Source: Oscillospiraceae bacterium
GTDB lineage: Bacteria > Bacillota > Clostridia > Oscillospirales > Ruminococcaceae
NCBI GenBank assembly: GCA_017415165.1
Contig: JAFQIY010000035.1
Location: 1-64,000, forward strand
DNA: 64,000 nucleotides
Reading direction: 5' to 3'
In this document: positions 1 to 7,882 of the stretch, in pieces
How positions within the stretch are numbered: the first letter of the stretch is position 1
Layout: each line of letters begins with the position of its first letter
The notes under the pieces: model-generated
Told to the model about the DNA's origin: nothing
The model's input: the letters and a program-made list of their open reading frames with translations, nothing else
Database searches by the model: none
Translations under genes and position numbers: made by a program

Positions 1-1
1 A

Positions 2-97
2 CAGCAGAAAATTGATATTTATTTCAGGTTTAATATTGCACAAGCAAGCGTAATTGCCGATACGATGGACTACGACAAAAAGAGAAAGGCTGCGTAG
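2..97 (+). CDS. C-terminal end of a probable serine recombinase (partial)
   Basis: Only the last 31 codons lie in the window; the reading frame is open from base 2 to a TAG at 95-97. The peptide begins QQKIDIYFRFNIAQ and ends in a basic KKRKAA tail. The KIDIYFRF stretch resembles the C-terminal end of large serine recombinases of clostridial mobile elements, which usually end with an '(Q)xIDIYYxF' strand. Such enzymes excise and integrate transposons or ICEs. The stop codon lies inside a perfect hairpin. The assignment rests on this short tail alone, so it is tentative. If correct, a mobile element extends left of the window and its right end is probably within the next few hundred bases. Confidence 0.5.
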   Translation, partial: QQKIDIYFRFNIAQASVIADTMDYDKKRKAA

Positions 98-113
98 TAA
101 ATACTACGCAGCC
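88..113 (+). terminator. hairpin at the recombinase stop codon
   Basis: Perfect 11-bp stem (88-98 with 103-113, arm GGCTGCGTAGT) around a 4-base AAAT loop, overlapping the TAG stop. No U-tract follows, so termination may be weak or the hairpin may protect the 3' end. Confidence 0.55.
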
Positions 114-297
114 GAAAACCTCTTTGTGGCACCCGAGCCTTACAGGGTGCTGTTAGGTGCCGCCCACTTTTCTGTGCGGTATTCCGCAGGTGCGTGGACA
201 GCGGGTATAGTCAAAGCGTACTCCGTTATTTTTTGTGCAGAGCAGCTATAATTCTCTCCCGAAGCTTTCACTTCGGGATAATTAAAGGAGAGGTTAT

Positions 298-366
298 ATG
301 AAAATTTGATGTTATCTTGTTTTTGACTATGGCTTTATTATACAGTGCGATTGTGTTGAAATTATG
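298..366 (+). pseudogene. broken 22-codon membrane peptide ORF
   Basis: A strong ribosome site (AAAGGAGAGG) precedes ATG at 298, but the frame stops after three codons. Shifting one base within the run of four A's at 301-304 gives a 22-residue peptide beginning MKFDVILF and ending IVLKL, with a hydrophobic core, before a TGA. Either a small membrane peptide was broken by a one-base insertion, or slippage is needed to express it. The length is too short to exclude chance. Confidence 0.25.
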
Positions 367-540
367 AAAGAATGAAAAAAGGGAGATAAAAGAAAAATTT
401 CAAATCAGTTACAATTTATGCACTACAGCAAGGCTATTTTATGTTGCGTCAAATTACACAATTCAGCATTGATAATGCCGTTTAAAATTTATTAATACAT
501 AAAAAATAATATCAAAAGATTTACAATGCTCCCCTTTCAA

Positions 541-569
541 TTGACACCCCGTTTTTTTTGAAGTATAAT
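541..569 (+). promoter_or_regulatory. consensus SigA promoter of the lipoprotein gene
   Basis: TTGACA at 541-546, 17-base spacer, TATAAT at 564-569: a perfect housekeeping promoter about 60 bases upstream of the ATG at 629. Confidence 0.85.
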
Positions 570-628
570 GTGGTTAGTCTTGATTTATTATACTAAGACT
601 TTAATACATTGAGAAAGGCAGAAATGTA

Positions 629-2440
629 ATGAAGAAATTTAACAGAATTCTTAAATGCACCGCGGCAGCTGCTGTTTGCGTGCTCACTTTTTCAGGTTGT
701 GACAAGTACAACAAAATGATGGACGAGGACCCTCAGGGCTACATTAACCTTGCTGCTGAAAACACAACAGAAGCTATGGTTAAGTCAGCTTTCGCTGAAG
801 AAGCTGCAATTATCGAAAAGGCTCTCACAGACGGCACTGCAGGCTTATCCTTTGACATTGAAGGAGTTAAGTTCAGCTCTGACGCTTATGTTAACGAAGC
901 TGACAAGAAATCCTCTGCAATGTATTCTCTTGAAATAGGCGGGGAAAAGGTTGATATTTACGCTGCTGTAAATAATACAGCTGCAAAATTCGGTACTATC
1001 AGCAAATCAGGTGAACACATATACGAAATAAATGCAAAGACTCTTGCAGAAGACCTTAAAGGTTCGCTTTTTGCTCCCGGCTCAGGTTCTTCCCTTGAAA
1101 TTCCACAGGAAGATTTTGATATGATTACTGAGGCTCTCAGCGAAGCCGTTGCTGCAATTGAGGGCGGCGAAGAAAAGCTTCCTGAATCTTATGCTGAAAT
1201 CGAAAAGATTGTCAATGAGATGATGAGCGAGGTTGTTGTTGAAAAGAAGGTTGATATCACTGTTGACGAAGCAGAGGTTCAGGCAAATATTCTTACATAC
1301 AACTTTGATAAGGAAGATGTAAAGAAGATTGCTGACGCTTACGTTGACATTGCTATGGAAGAAATGGCTGCTCAGGGTGAGGAAGTAAACAAGGAAGAAA
1401 TGATGGCTGAATTCAATACAGCTATGGAAAGCATCAGCAAAATGGACATTGAGCTTGTTTACTATGTAAACAGCAAGACTCACTGCCTTATGCAGATGGA
1501 CTGCAAGGTTGACGCAGCTGTTACAGAGGACGAAGAAAGCAAGACTGTAAAGGCTGATATCATTGTAACATACGGCGCTGACCCTGCTGCCTCCGATGAA
1601 GCAACTGTAAATATGACACTCGAAGCAGACGAAGAAAAAATTGTTATAGATATTATTTCTGAAAGAAAGAGCGAAAACGAAACAGAAGTTAAAATCAATG
1701 CAGCTATGCAGGGCGCAACAATGGAAGTTGTTGTTCTCAACTTCGAAAAGGACGGCGAAAATTACGAAATATCCGCCGAAATTCCTTTGCTTGACGCAGA
1801 AGCAACTGTAAAGGGTACATTCAAGACAGCTGACAAATCCGTTGAAGCAACTGTTGACAGTGTTGCATACGCTATGAACTCTCAGGAAATTGAAGGCAAT
1901 ATTGAAAGTCTCAACATTAAGTGCTACATCAAGCAGGGCGGCGAATTCGTTGACAAGGCTGCAAAGAATTTCTTTGAACTCACAGAAGAAGAAATTATGA
2001 CAGCTGTTGAAGAAATTGGCAATGATTTTGGTGCACTTGCAGGAAATACTGCTGTTGGCGGTCCAATGATTGATTACATTGACAAGTCCAAGCAGACTTC
2101 TGCTGACGCAAACGCAAAGACAGTTTACACAGCCTTTGCAGCTGCTCTTACATATATGTCAATTGAAGGCGCAGAATTCGAGGACTTTGAATTCTACAAC
2201 GCAACAAGCGGCGATTACAACGTTGTTGCAAATGGTTATGAGATGAATCTTTCCGAGTACCTCGGTGATGATTTTCCAGGCTACTACTATGTAAACCTTG
2301 ACCCATACACATATGCTGTAAACTTTGCACTCTGGTCTGAGACTCCGATTGAATACCACTATCAGTACAGCAGATACGACCAGGAAATGTTTGCTGAAGA
2401 AGGTCAGTACATCGGTTGTTATCCGATTTCCGAATATTGA
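629..2440 (+). CDS. large secreted lipoprotein of unknown function
   Basis: 603 residues. A lipoprotein signal peptide is clear: MKK start, hydrophobic stretch and lipobox FSGC with Cys24 as the lipidation site, so the mature protein should be anchored outside the membrane. The rest is strongly acidic, with many short amphipathic beta-like segments rich in E, D, K, V and A; no catalytic motif or named domain is recognised. The C-terminal 100 residues are rich in Tyr and Asn. ATG at 629 follows GAAAGG (613-618) and a consensus promoter, and a 15-bp terminator follows the stop. It is therefore a monocistronic, probably well expressed gene. A role in substrate or envelope binding is possible but not shown. 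Confidence 0.85.
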   Translation: MKKFNRILKCTAAAAVCVLTFSGCDKYNKMMDEDPQGYINLAAENTTEAMVKSAFAEEAAIIEKALTDGTAGLSFDIEGVKFSSDAYVNEADKKSSAMYSLEIGGEKVDIYAAVNNTAAKFGTISKSGEHIYEINAKTLAEDLKGSLFAPGSGSSLEIPQEDFDMITEALSEAVAAIEGGEEKLPESYAEIEKIVNEMMSEVVVEKKVDITVDEAEVQANILTYNFDKEDVKKIADAYVDIAMEEMAAQGEEVNKEEMMAEFNTAMESISKMDIELVYYVNSKTHCLMQMDCKVDAAVTEDEESKTVKADIIVTYGADPAASDEATVNMTLEADEEKIVIDIISERKSENETEVKINAAMQGATMEVVVLNFEKDGENYEISAEIPLLDAEATVKGTFKTADKSVEATVDSVAYAMNSQEIEGNIESLNIKCYIKQGGEFVDKAAKNFFELTEEEIMTAVEEIGNDFGALAGNTAVGGPMIDYIDKSKQTSADANAKTVYTAFAAALTYMSIEGAEFEDFEFYNATSGDYNVVANGYEMNLSEYLGDDFPGYYYVNLDPYTYAVNFALWSETPIEYHYQYSRYDQEMFAEEGQYIGCYPISEY

Positions 2441-2442
2441 TA

Positions 2443-2476
2443 AAACAAACGGCTTCCTTCCGGAAGCCGTTTGTTT
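2443..2476 (+). terminator. strong terminator after the lipoprotein gene
   Basis: Perfect 15-bp stem 2443-2457 with 2462-2476 (AAACAAACGGCTTCC) and a TTCC tetraloop. The T-rich end of the stem is followed directly by repeat family A. Confidence 0.85.
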
Positions 2477-2612
2477 GTCGAAAAGGTCTTTTCGACAATG
2501 AATAGTGAATATTGAATAATGAATAATTAAGGTGTTGCCTTCGGCAATAATATTAAAAATGTCCGCAAAGCGTACACCTTAACCATTCACTATTCATTAT
2601 GCTTTTTTCATT
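2477..2612 (+). repeat. family A intergenic repeat, copy 1
   Basis: Starts with hairpin GTCGAAAA/TTTTCGAC (2477-2496), then AATGAATAGTGAATATTGAAT, internal hairpins around TTGCCTTCGGCAA and GTCCGCAAAGCG, and ends with ATTCACTATTCATTATGCTTTTTTCATT. Related copies lie at 20711, 25296, 29672, 35943 and 41678. This copy sits between the terminators of two convergent genes. Confidence 0.8.
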
Positions 2613-2627
2613 TTTTATATAAAAATC

Positions 2628-2654
2628 AAAGCCTGCAATTTTTTTGCAGGCTTT
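2628..2654 (-). terminator. terminator of ddh
   Basis: 11-bp stem AAAGCCTGCAA (2628-2638) with TTGCAGGCTTT (2644-2654), just past the ddh stop codon. Confidence 0.75.
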
Positions 2655-2662
2655 ACTTATTA

Positions 2663-3652
2663 TTAAAGCATTGTTGCTCTCAGCTCGTCGCCGCTCTTTG
2701 GGGAAAGATATGCGGGAGCAATGTCAAACACGGTCTTTGCACCGCTTGCGCCCTCCTTGTGGAGCTTATAGGCAGCTCTTGCGTAAGCAACAAGGATACT
2801 TGATGTAAACTCAGGATTAGAGCCGAGCTTCAGGCTGTACTCAACAATATGATTTGTTTCGCCGTTTACGCCTGTCTTGCCGCTTCTGATAACGAAGCCG
2901 CCGTGAGGAATTCCGCTGTGGTCACGGACAAGCTCTTCCTGAGAGATGAAGTGCACGGTTGTATCGTAGTCGGCAAAATAGTTCGGCATATTCTTGATTT
3001 CAGCTTCAATCTTAGCCTTGTCAGCGCCTTCCTTTGCAACAACAAAGCACTCTCTGATATGCTTCTGTCTTGTTGTAAGTTCAGGGCAGGAGCCGCTTCT
3101 TACGGCTTCGATAGCAGCGTCAACAGGGATTGTGTACTGCTTTGCATCGGCAACGCCCTCAACACGTCTGATAGCGTCGGAATGTCCCTGTGAAACGCCC
3201 TTGCCCCAGAATGTGTAGTCCTTGCCCTCAGGAAGGATACAGCTGCCGTAAAGACGGTTAATGGAGAACATACCGGGGTCCCAGCCAACGGAAATAATGC
3301 TCACGTTGCCGCCCTTCTTTGCAGCAGCGTCAACGGAAGCGAAGTATTCGGGAATTTTAGCGTGTGTGTCAAAGCTGTCGATTGTGCAGAAATTCTCTGC
3401 AAGCTCAGGACCCTGAACAGGTAGGTCGGTAGCACTTCCGCCGCAGAGGATAAGCACGTCAACGTCGTTCTTATAATTGATAATATCGTTAATTGAATAA
3501 ACGGGAACATTTTCCGTCAGAATTTTAAGGTCGGAGGGATTACGTCTTGTGAACACGCAGACAAGCTCCATATCAGGATTTTGTCTGATTGCAAGCTCAG
3601 CGCCTCTGCCGAGGTTTCCGTAGCCCACAATACCAATACGAATTTTACTCAT
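2663..3652 (-). CDS. ddh: meso-diaminopimelate D-dehydrogenase
   Basis: 329 residues, the usual length of this family. It catalyses NADPH-dependent reductive amination of tetrahydrodipicolinate to meso-diaminopimelate, a one-step branch of lysine and peptidoglycan precursor synthesis in the cytoplasm. The N-terminus has the Rossmann motif GIVGYGNLGRG (residues 7-17). Family landmarks follow: CGGSATDLP, SVGWDPGMFSINR near residue 120 and the GWDPG/FWGKGVSQGHSDA substrate region. ATG at 3652 is preceded by GAGAGGAA. The gene is monocistronic with its own promoter and terminator, convergent with the lipoprotein gene. The enzyme gives the cell a shortcut around the longer succinylase or acetylase routes. 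Confidence 0.93.
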   Translation of the reverse strand: MSKIRIGIVGYGNLGRGAELAIRQNPDMELVCVFTRRNPSDLKILTENVPVYSINDIINYKNDVDVLILCGGSATDLPVQGPELAENFCTIDSFDTHAKIPEYFASVDAAAKKGGNVSIISVGWDPGMFSINRLYGSCILPEGKDYTFWGKGVSQGHSDAIRRVEGVADAKQYTIPVDAAIEAVRSGSCPELTTRQKHIRECFVVAKEGADKAKIEAEIKNMPNYFADYDTTVHFISQEELVRDHSGIPHGGFVIRSGKTGVNGETNHIVEYSLKLGSNPEFTSSILVAYARAAYKLHKEGASGAKTVFDIAPAYLSPKSGDELRATML

Positions 3653-3735
3653 AAAATCAATTCCTCTCTGAAAAAATTGTCGAAATGAAGCAATGCAGAT
3701 GCAATACTTGCACTGTTCACTGCAGTTATGTTAAA

Positions 3736-3764
3736 ATTATAACACATTTTGCAGGATTTGAAAA
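3736..3764 (-). promoter_or_regulatory. probable promoter of ddh
   Basis: On the minus strand an extended -10 TGTTATAAT (TATAAT at 3736-3741) with a weak -35 TTTTCA 17 bases upstream. Confidence 0.5.
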
Positions 3765-3812
3765 GGGATTTTGCAAAATTTCCGAAAAAATTTTTTGACA
3801 AAATAAAACAAA

Positions 3813-3834
3813 GGATAAAGCACAAGCCTTATCC
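3813..3834 (-). terminator. possible terminator of the membrane-protein pair
   Basis: Imperfect stem GGATAAGGC/GCTTTATCC just downstream of the 3845 stop; a T-rich tract follows on the minus strand. Confidence 0.45.
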
Positions 3835-3844
3835 CCTGTTAAAA

Positions 3845-4861
3845 TTATTCGATAAAATCGCTTTCGTCGGAGTCTGTGTAGACCTCATAATCTGCATCGT
3901 CAAACATACCCGTTGTGTCAAGCTCATCCATACTTCCTGCGACACCATTAAAAACAGGCGAAGCAGCTTCCTGCTTTGGTTCTTCTGCAGCAGCGGCAGG
4001 TTCTTCCTTTGGTGCTTCCTTTGGCACTTCCGCTACGGGAGCGGCAGGCTTTGGTGCTCGTGCAAAGAACTCGTCAGGCTGTACAGGCTGTGGAATATCA
4101 GGTATCGGCACAGGCTGAGGAGGTGCATAATTTTCAGTAAAGCCGTTTTCAGACGGCTTGCTTTCGATTGTGAAATCGTTGGTTTCCTGCACAGTGCCAA
4201 ATGTCTGAGGAGCAAGTGAAGCCTTGTATTTGTTGTAAATAATAATTCCCACTACCACAAAGGCAAGGATTATAACAAGACCTATTGCCAGATTTGTGTA
4301 TGCCGAACTTGGTTTATATATTGTAAGAACATAAGGAACAACGTGGCTTCGTGCTTCTGTTGCGGTGCTGAAATACTCCGCTTCAAGCAATGCTTCAATA
4401 AGGTAGCCCTCATATTCGGAGTCAAGCTCGTTTACCTTTGCTACAATACCCATCTCAGGGAAGGTTACATTTTCATTGCCCTGATAATATTCCCAGGTTG
4501 CGTCGCTTATATCATAAAGAAGCTCACGGTCATTCCCGTTGCTTGCAACGATTGTAATATACATATTATCTGCATAGTCTGTCTCGTTGACAAGCGGCAT
4601 AAGGAAATATTCCGCAGAAGTATATGAACTTGTTTCAATGCCGTATTTTGTGTTGGTAGTAGTTGTATATGCGTAACATCCGTCAATATTCAGCACATAC
4701 CCCTGAACCATATCGCCTTTTTTAATGTTCTTCATACTGTCATAATTGAAATCAGGCACATTTCCGTTAAGCTTGATAAGATTTGAGATGCTGCCGAATG
4801 TAAGCACAATTCCCACTACAAACAATGCAATCAGTACAATTGCTATTCTGATTTTGTACAT
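3845..4861 (-). CDS. two-pass membrane protein with proline-rich tail, unknown function
   Basis: 338 residues. Membrane segment 1 is at about 5-28 (IRIAIVLIALFVVGIVL), then an external domain of about 160 residues, membrane segment 2 at about 192-213 (AIGLVIILAFVVVGIII), and a cytoplasmic tail rich in Pro, Ala and Glu ending in acidic D/E runs. The external domain contains GCYAYTTT and YFLMPLVN. The equivalents GCYCEKTTT and YYIMPVAA occur in the upstream neighbour, so the two are paralogues. A gap of 23 bases indicates one operon. The low-complexity tail suggests a protein-protein contact. No enzyme motif and no named family is recognised. Confidence 0.8.
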   Translation of the reverse strand: MYKIRIAIVLIALFVVGIVLTFGSISNLIKLNGNVPDFNYDSMKNIKKGDMVQGYVLNIDGCYAYTTTTNTKYGIETSSYTSAEYFLMPLVNETDYADNMYITIVASNGNDRELLYDISDATWEYYQGNENVTFPEMGIVAKVNELDSEYEGYLIEALLEAEYFSTATEARSHVVPYVLTIYKPSSAYTNLAIGLVIILAFVVVGIIIYNKYKASLAPQTFGTVQETNDFTIESKPSENGFTENYAPPQPVPIPDIPQPVQPDEFFARAPKPAAPVAEVPKEAPKEEPAAAAEEPKQEAASPVFNGVAGSMDELDTTGMFDDADYEVYTDSDESDFIE

Positions 4862-4884
4862 ATTGATTTACCCCCAATAAATTA

Positions 4885-5676
4885 TTATTTAGAATGATTA
4901 TCCGAATTCGAACTTGTTGATTTCTCCGAAAAAGAATTGACTTCCAATGATTGATATGTGGGCATAGGAGCAATTCTGTCGTAACATTCAGCTATTTCCC
5001 TTATCTTCTTCACATGCATAACGGCGAGAATTGCAACAAGAATTACCGCAATTACCGTACCGAAAATCGTTATGCCTATACCATCGGACAACCTCGTTTC
5101 GTAATCATAAACCTCAAGTTGATAAGGCAGTATAAAGCTGCTGATTGAAGACTCATCATAAGCTTGAAGAAGACCTGCCTCCCTGAAAAAATCAATCATA
5201 TATGGTCTTGCCTCACGGTCAAGCGGCTTTACCTTTCCATAAAAGAAGTATTCATCCCACTCAATATTTTCTTTTCCATCAAGCATATCATATGTATCAT
5301 TCGTAATATTTTCAAACACTTCAATGTTATGCTGATTTCTCACAAATACCGTTATATACGCTGTATCTACGCCATTATCTGCCGCAACAGGCATTATATA
5401 ATAGCTTCCCGTTACCCTTGAGGTGTTATTGTCCGTTGTAGTTTTTTCACAGTAGCAACCAAGAAGATAAAGAATATCACCATAGACATTCATATCCTCC
5501 CCATACTCCGAAGCCGTCATAACAACAATATTACGTTCATTTTTTTCAATAGCTGAATTTATGTCATTTCTGAACGAAACCGCTTCAACATAGCTTACTA
5601 TACCCGCAACAATAAGAAGCGTAGCCATTACTGAAAAAAATATCATAAGCCCCTTTTTGCTTATAAAAACAATCAT
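4885..5676 (-). CDS. two-pass membrane protein, paralogue of the downstream gene
   Basis: 263 residues from the ATG at 5676, chosen because AGGGGTG (5683-5689) ends six bases before it; in-frame GTG 5685 and ATG 5682 overlap that ribosome site. Membrane segments are at about 8-30 and about 205-227 around an external domain, then a short Ser/Asn-rich cytoplasmic tail. The external domain shares a GCYxxxTTT motif, a Y(Y/F)xMPxxx motif and a final ILPYxLxVY-like strand with the downstream protein, indicating tandem duplication. It is the first gene of a two-gene operon with a good promoter. Function unknown; a membrane-bound sensor or an assembly factor are both possible. Confidence 0.78.
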   Translation of the reverse strand: MIVFISKKGLMIFFSVMATLLIVAGIVSYVEAVSFRNDINSAIEKNERNIVVMTASEYGEDMNVYGDILYLLGCYCEKTTTDNNTSRVTGSYYIMPVAADNGVDTAYITVFVRNQHNIEVFENITNDTYDMLDGKENIEWDEYFFYGKVKPLDREARPYMIDFFREAGLLQAYDESSISSFILPYQLEVYDYETRLSDGIGITIFGTVIAVILVAILAVMHVKKIREIAECYDRIAPMPTYQSLEVNSFSEKSTSSNSDNHSK

Positions 5677-5739
5677 TGTCATCACCCCTGAAGCCTGAAA
5701 ATATAAAATAATTTAAAACAAATTATAAACCACTTTTTG

Positions 5740-5768
5740 ATTTTACCACACAAAAGTATTTTCGTCAA
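5740..5768 (-). promoter_or_regulatory. promoter of the membrane-protein pair
   Basis: Minus strand TTGACG (5768-5763), 17-base spacer, TAAAAT (5745-5740). Confidence 0.7.
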
Positions 5769-5817
5769 GACTTTTTCGGAAAAATACGACAAAATCCGAT
5801 TTATTACAAGCCCCTGT

Positions 5818-5910
5818 CAACTGAATTTAACTGATTTGGTGTCATTCAGTTGGTTGCGTGGGGGTATTTTGTATGCTATAATATATTCAACAAAGTTAAA
5901 GTTACTTTAA
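5818..5910 (+). promoter_or_regulatory. promoter and operator-like repeats before the XRE/ABC operon
   Basis: TTGCGT (5854-5859), 17-base spacer, extended -10 TGCTATAAT (TATAAT 5877-5882). Two inverted repeats flank it: CAACTGAAT/ATTCAGTTG (5818-5826 and 5844-5852), touching the -35 element, and TTAAAG-TTA-CTTTAA (5896-5910), just after the likely start site. Both are placed where a repressor would act, most simply the XRE protein encoded next. Confidence 0.65.
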
Positions 5911-5924
5911 AGGAGAGAAATGAA

Positions 5925-6320
5925 ATGTCCGTAAAAATATGTGATAATCTCCGCGTACTCCGTGCTAAGGAGCGCTACTCACTGGAAGACGTTGCGGAAA
6001 TAATCGGTGTATCAAGGCAATCTGTTGCAAAATGGGAAAGCGGCGAGTCCCTGCCTGATATTGATAAATGCGTGAAGCTTGCAAAGCTGTACAAGGTCAC
6101 CCTTGATGATTTGGTAAGCGCAACGATTGAAGAACTTGAAATGGAAGATGACGAGGAAAAAGGGAAATACTGCTTCGGCGTGGTGAAATTGCAGGACGGA
6201 AAGGTTATTGTCCCTGACAAGGCAAAAGAGGTTTTCAAGCTTGACGAGGGAGACGCGCTGATGTTTCTCGGTGACAAGAAAAAAGGTATGGCACTTTTCA
6301 AGGTGGGCAAATTATTTTAA
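5925..6320 (+). CDS. XRE-family regulator with AbrB-like C-terminal domain
   Basis: 131 residues from ATG 5925, preceded by AAAGGAGAG. Residues about 5-60 form an XRE/Cro helix-turn-helix (LEDVAEIIGVSRQSVAKWESG, typical of Firmicute regulators). Residues about 88-130 (GKVIVPDKAKEVFKLDEGD) look like the swapped-hairpin AbrB/SpoVT DNA-binding or dimerisation fold. It is followed 14 bases later by an ABC exporter ATPase and its permease, so it probably controls that operon and itself. Inverted repeats at the promoter fit autoregulation. The inducing signal is unknown. In-frame codons upstream of 5925 are unlikely to be used because they overlap the promoter. Confidence 0.85.
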   Translation: MSVKICDNLRVLRAKERYSLEDVAEIIGVSRQSVAKWESGESLPDIDKCVKLAKLYKVTLDDLVSATIEELEMEDDEEKGKYCFGVVKLQDGKVIVPDKAKEVFKLDEGDALMFLGDKKKGMALFKVGKLF

Positions 6321-6334
6321 CGGAGGTTACTGAA

Positions 6335-7057
6335 ATGGAAGCAATTGCTATCAAGGCATTGACCAAAAAATACAAGGATTTCACAGCGGTTGACGCGCTT
6401 GACCTTACTATCGGAAAGGGCGAGCTTTTCGGACTGCTGGGCGTAAACGGTGCGGGCAAGACTACTACTATCAAAATGCTGTCCTGCCTTTCAAAGCCAA
6501 CCAGCGGCAAGGCTGAGGTTATGGGCTTTGACATTGTTGAAAAATCTGACGAGGTAAAGAAGGTTATCAGCATTTCCACACAGGAAACAGCTGTTGCGCC
6601 AAATCTTACGGTGCGTGAAAATCTTGAATTTATTGCCAAGGTTTACGGCATTGAAAATCCTAAGGCTGCTGCTGACAAGATTATTGCGGAATTTTCCTTA
6701 CAGGAAAAGGAAAACTCACGCACCAAGACTCTTTCGGGCGGCTGGCAAAGAAAGGTAAGCATTGCGATGGCGCTTATCACATCTCCGCAGGTGCTTTTCC
6801 TTGACGAGCCTACCCTCGGACTGGACGTGCTTGCAAGACGTGAGCTGTGGAAAGTTATTGAGCAGCTTAAATCAAAGATGACAATTATCCTTACCACACA
6901 CTACCTTGAAGAAGCAGAAGCGCTCTGCGACAGGATTGCAATTATGACCCACGGCAAGCTTCGTGCGGTTGGTACGGCTGATGAGCTTATGAAGCTTGCA
7001 GGCAAGGACAATTTTGAGGACGCATTTGTAGAAATCGCAGAAAGGAGTGGCAACTAA
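6335..7057 (+). CDS. ABC transporter ATP-binding protein (drug-export type)
   Basis: 240 residues, one nucleotide-binding domain. Walker A is GVNGAGKTTT (about 36-45), the signature is LSGGWQRKVSIA (the common QQ is QR here), Walker B is VLFLDEPTLGLD, and the switch histidine lies in TTHYLEEAE. The sequence belongs to the CcmA/DrrA-like group that powers two-component exporters. ATG 6335 follows ACGGAGG. The permease begins one base after its stop, so the pair should assemble as a membrane exporter. Substrate cannot be read from sequence; antimicrobial or lipid export is typical of the family. Confidence 0.9.
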   Translation: MEAIAIKALTKKYKDFTAVDALDLTIGKGELFGLLGVNGAGKTTTIKMLSCLSKPTSGKAEVMGFDIVEKSDEVKKVISISTQETAVAPNLTVRENLEFIAKVYGIENPKAAADKIIAEFSLQEKENSRTKTLSGGWQRKVSIAMALITSPQVLFLDEPTLGLDVLARRELWKVIEQLKSKMTIILTTHYLEEAEALCDRIAIMTHGKLRAVGTADELMKLAGKDNFEDAFVEIAERSGN

Positions 7058-7058
7058 T

Positions 7059-7820
7059 ATGCGTATAAAAGCTTTCGCTGAACGAAATATCAAGGAGCTT
7101 CTCCGTGACCCGCTGAGCTACCTTTTCTGTCTGGGCTTTCCTGTTGTAATGCTTGTTCTTATGACAATAATCAACAAGAGTATTCCCCCGCAGGCGGGAA
7201 TGACGGTGTTCCGCATTGATAACCTTTGTGCAGGTATAACCGTATTCGGTCTGACCTTCCTTATGCTTTTTGCGGCGCTTCTTACTTCAAAGGACAGGAC
7301 ATCGTCCTTCCTTATGCGTCTTTACGCTTCGCCTATGACGGCAGTTGACTTCATTGCGGGCTACTACATACCGTTGATTATACTTGCGGTTATACAGTGC
7401 GTAATTACATTTGGCGTATCTTTTGTGATTGCTGTAATCGAGGGTGTAAGCCTTAACGTTGGAAACATTCTTCTTGCCATTGTAACTCTTATCCCGTCAA
7501 TCATAATGTTCATCGGCTTCGGACTTTTCTTCGGAGGAATGTTCAGTCAGAACGCTGCCCCGGGACTTTGCTCGGCAATCATTTCCGCAGCCTCAATTCT
7601 CGGCGGCATTTGGATGGACGTTGACGCAATCGGCGGTGCAATAGAAACTATTTGCAAGGTTCTTCCCTTCTACCATTCCGTAAATGCTGCAAGATGTGCT
7701 GTTGACGGAAATGTCGGCGACGGTGTGACAAGCATACTGATTGTTTCGGCTTATATGGTTGTTGTAACCGTGCTTGCGATTGTGGTGTTCAGAAAGAATA
7801 TGTCAAGTGACAACAAATAA
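7059..7820 (+). CDS. ABC-2 type transporter permease
   Basis: 253 residues from ATG 7059, with AAAGGAGTGG at 7041-7050; an in-frame GTG at 7047 overlaps that site and is rejected. Six predicted membrane segments are visible: about 20-40, 55-80, 98-125, 135-160, 165-185 and 222-245. The fold and size match ABC-2 exporters (YadH/DrrB-like). It is the membrane partner of the preceding ATPase and the last gene of the XRE-ATPase-permease operon, which ends at a bidirectional terminator. Confidence 0.88.
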   Translation: MRIKAFAERNIKELLRDPLSYLFCLGFPVVMLVLMTIINKSIPPQAGMTVFRIDNLCAGITVFGLTFLMLFAALLTSKDRTSSFLMRLYASPMTAVDFIAGYYIPLIILAVIQCVITFGVSFVIAVIEGVSLNVGNILLAIVTLIPSIIMFIGFGLFFGGMFSQNAAPGLCSAIISAASILGGIWMDVDAIGGAIETICKVLPFYHSVNAARCAVDGNVGDGVTSILIVSAYMVVVTVLAIVVFRKNMSSDNK

Positions 7821-7843
7821 ACTGGGGTATCCCCTCAGCATAA

Positions 7844-7881
7844 AAAAATCCGCTTTTGAACCTAATCAAAAGCGGATTTTT
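7844..7881. terminator. bidirectional terminator
   Basis: 16-bp stem 7844-7859 (AAAAATCCGCTTTTGA) with 7866-7881, loop ACCTAA. A/T runs on both sides let it serve the ABC operon (+) and the FN3 gene (-). Confidence 0.85.
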
Positions 7882-7882
7882 A

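Larger units (their letters stand above)
114..628. other. 515-bp intergenic region, element boundary and leader
   Basis: No convincing intact gene. It holds GC-rich complementary segments at about 126-166 (GTGGCACC pairing with GGTGCC and nearby GCCCAC), a second hairpin at 257-278 (TCCCGAAG/CTTCGGGA), then a good ribosome site (AAAGGAGAGG, 285-294) before an ATG at 298 that opens only M-K-I-stop. From about 360 to 540 the DNA is AT-rich and shows nothing recognisable except the promoter of the next gene. Confidence 0.5.

Noticed and set aside
1082..1483. Opposite-strand ORF within the lipoprotein gene
   Set aside because: Shadow of the coding frame; no ribosome site, and a single clear gene explains the interval.
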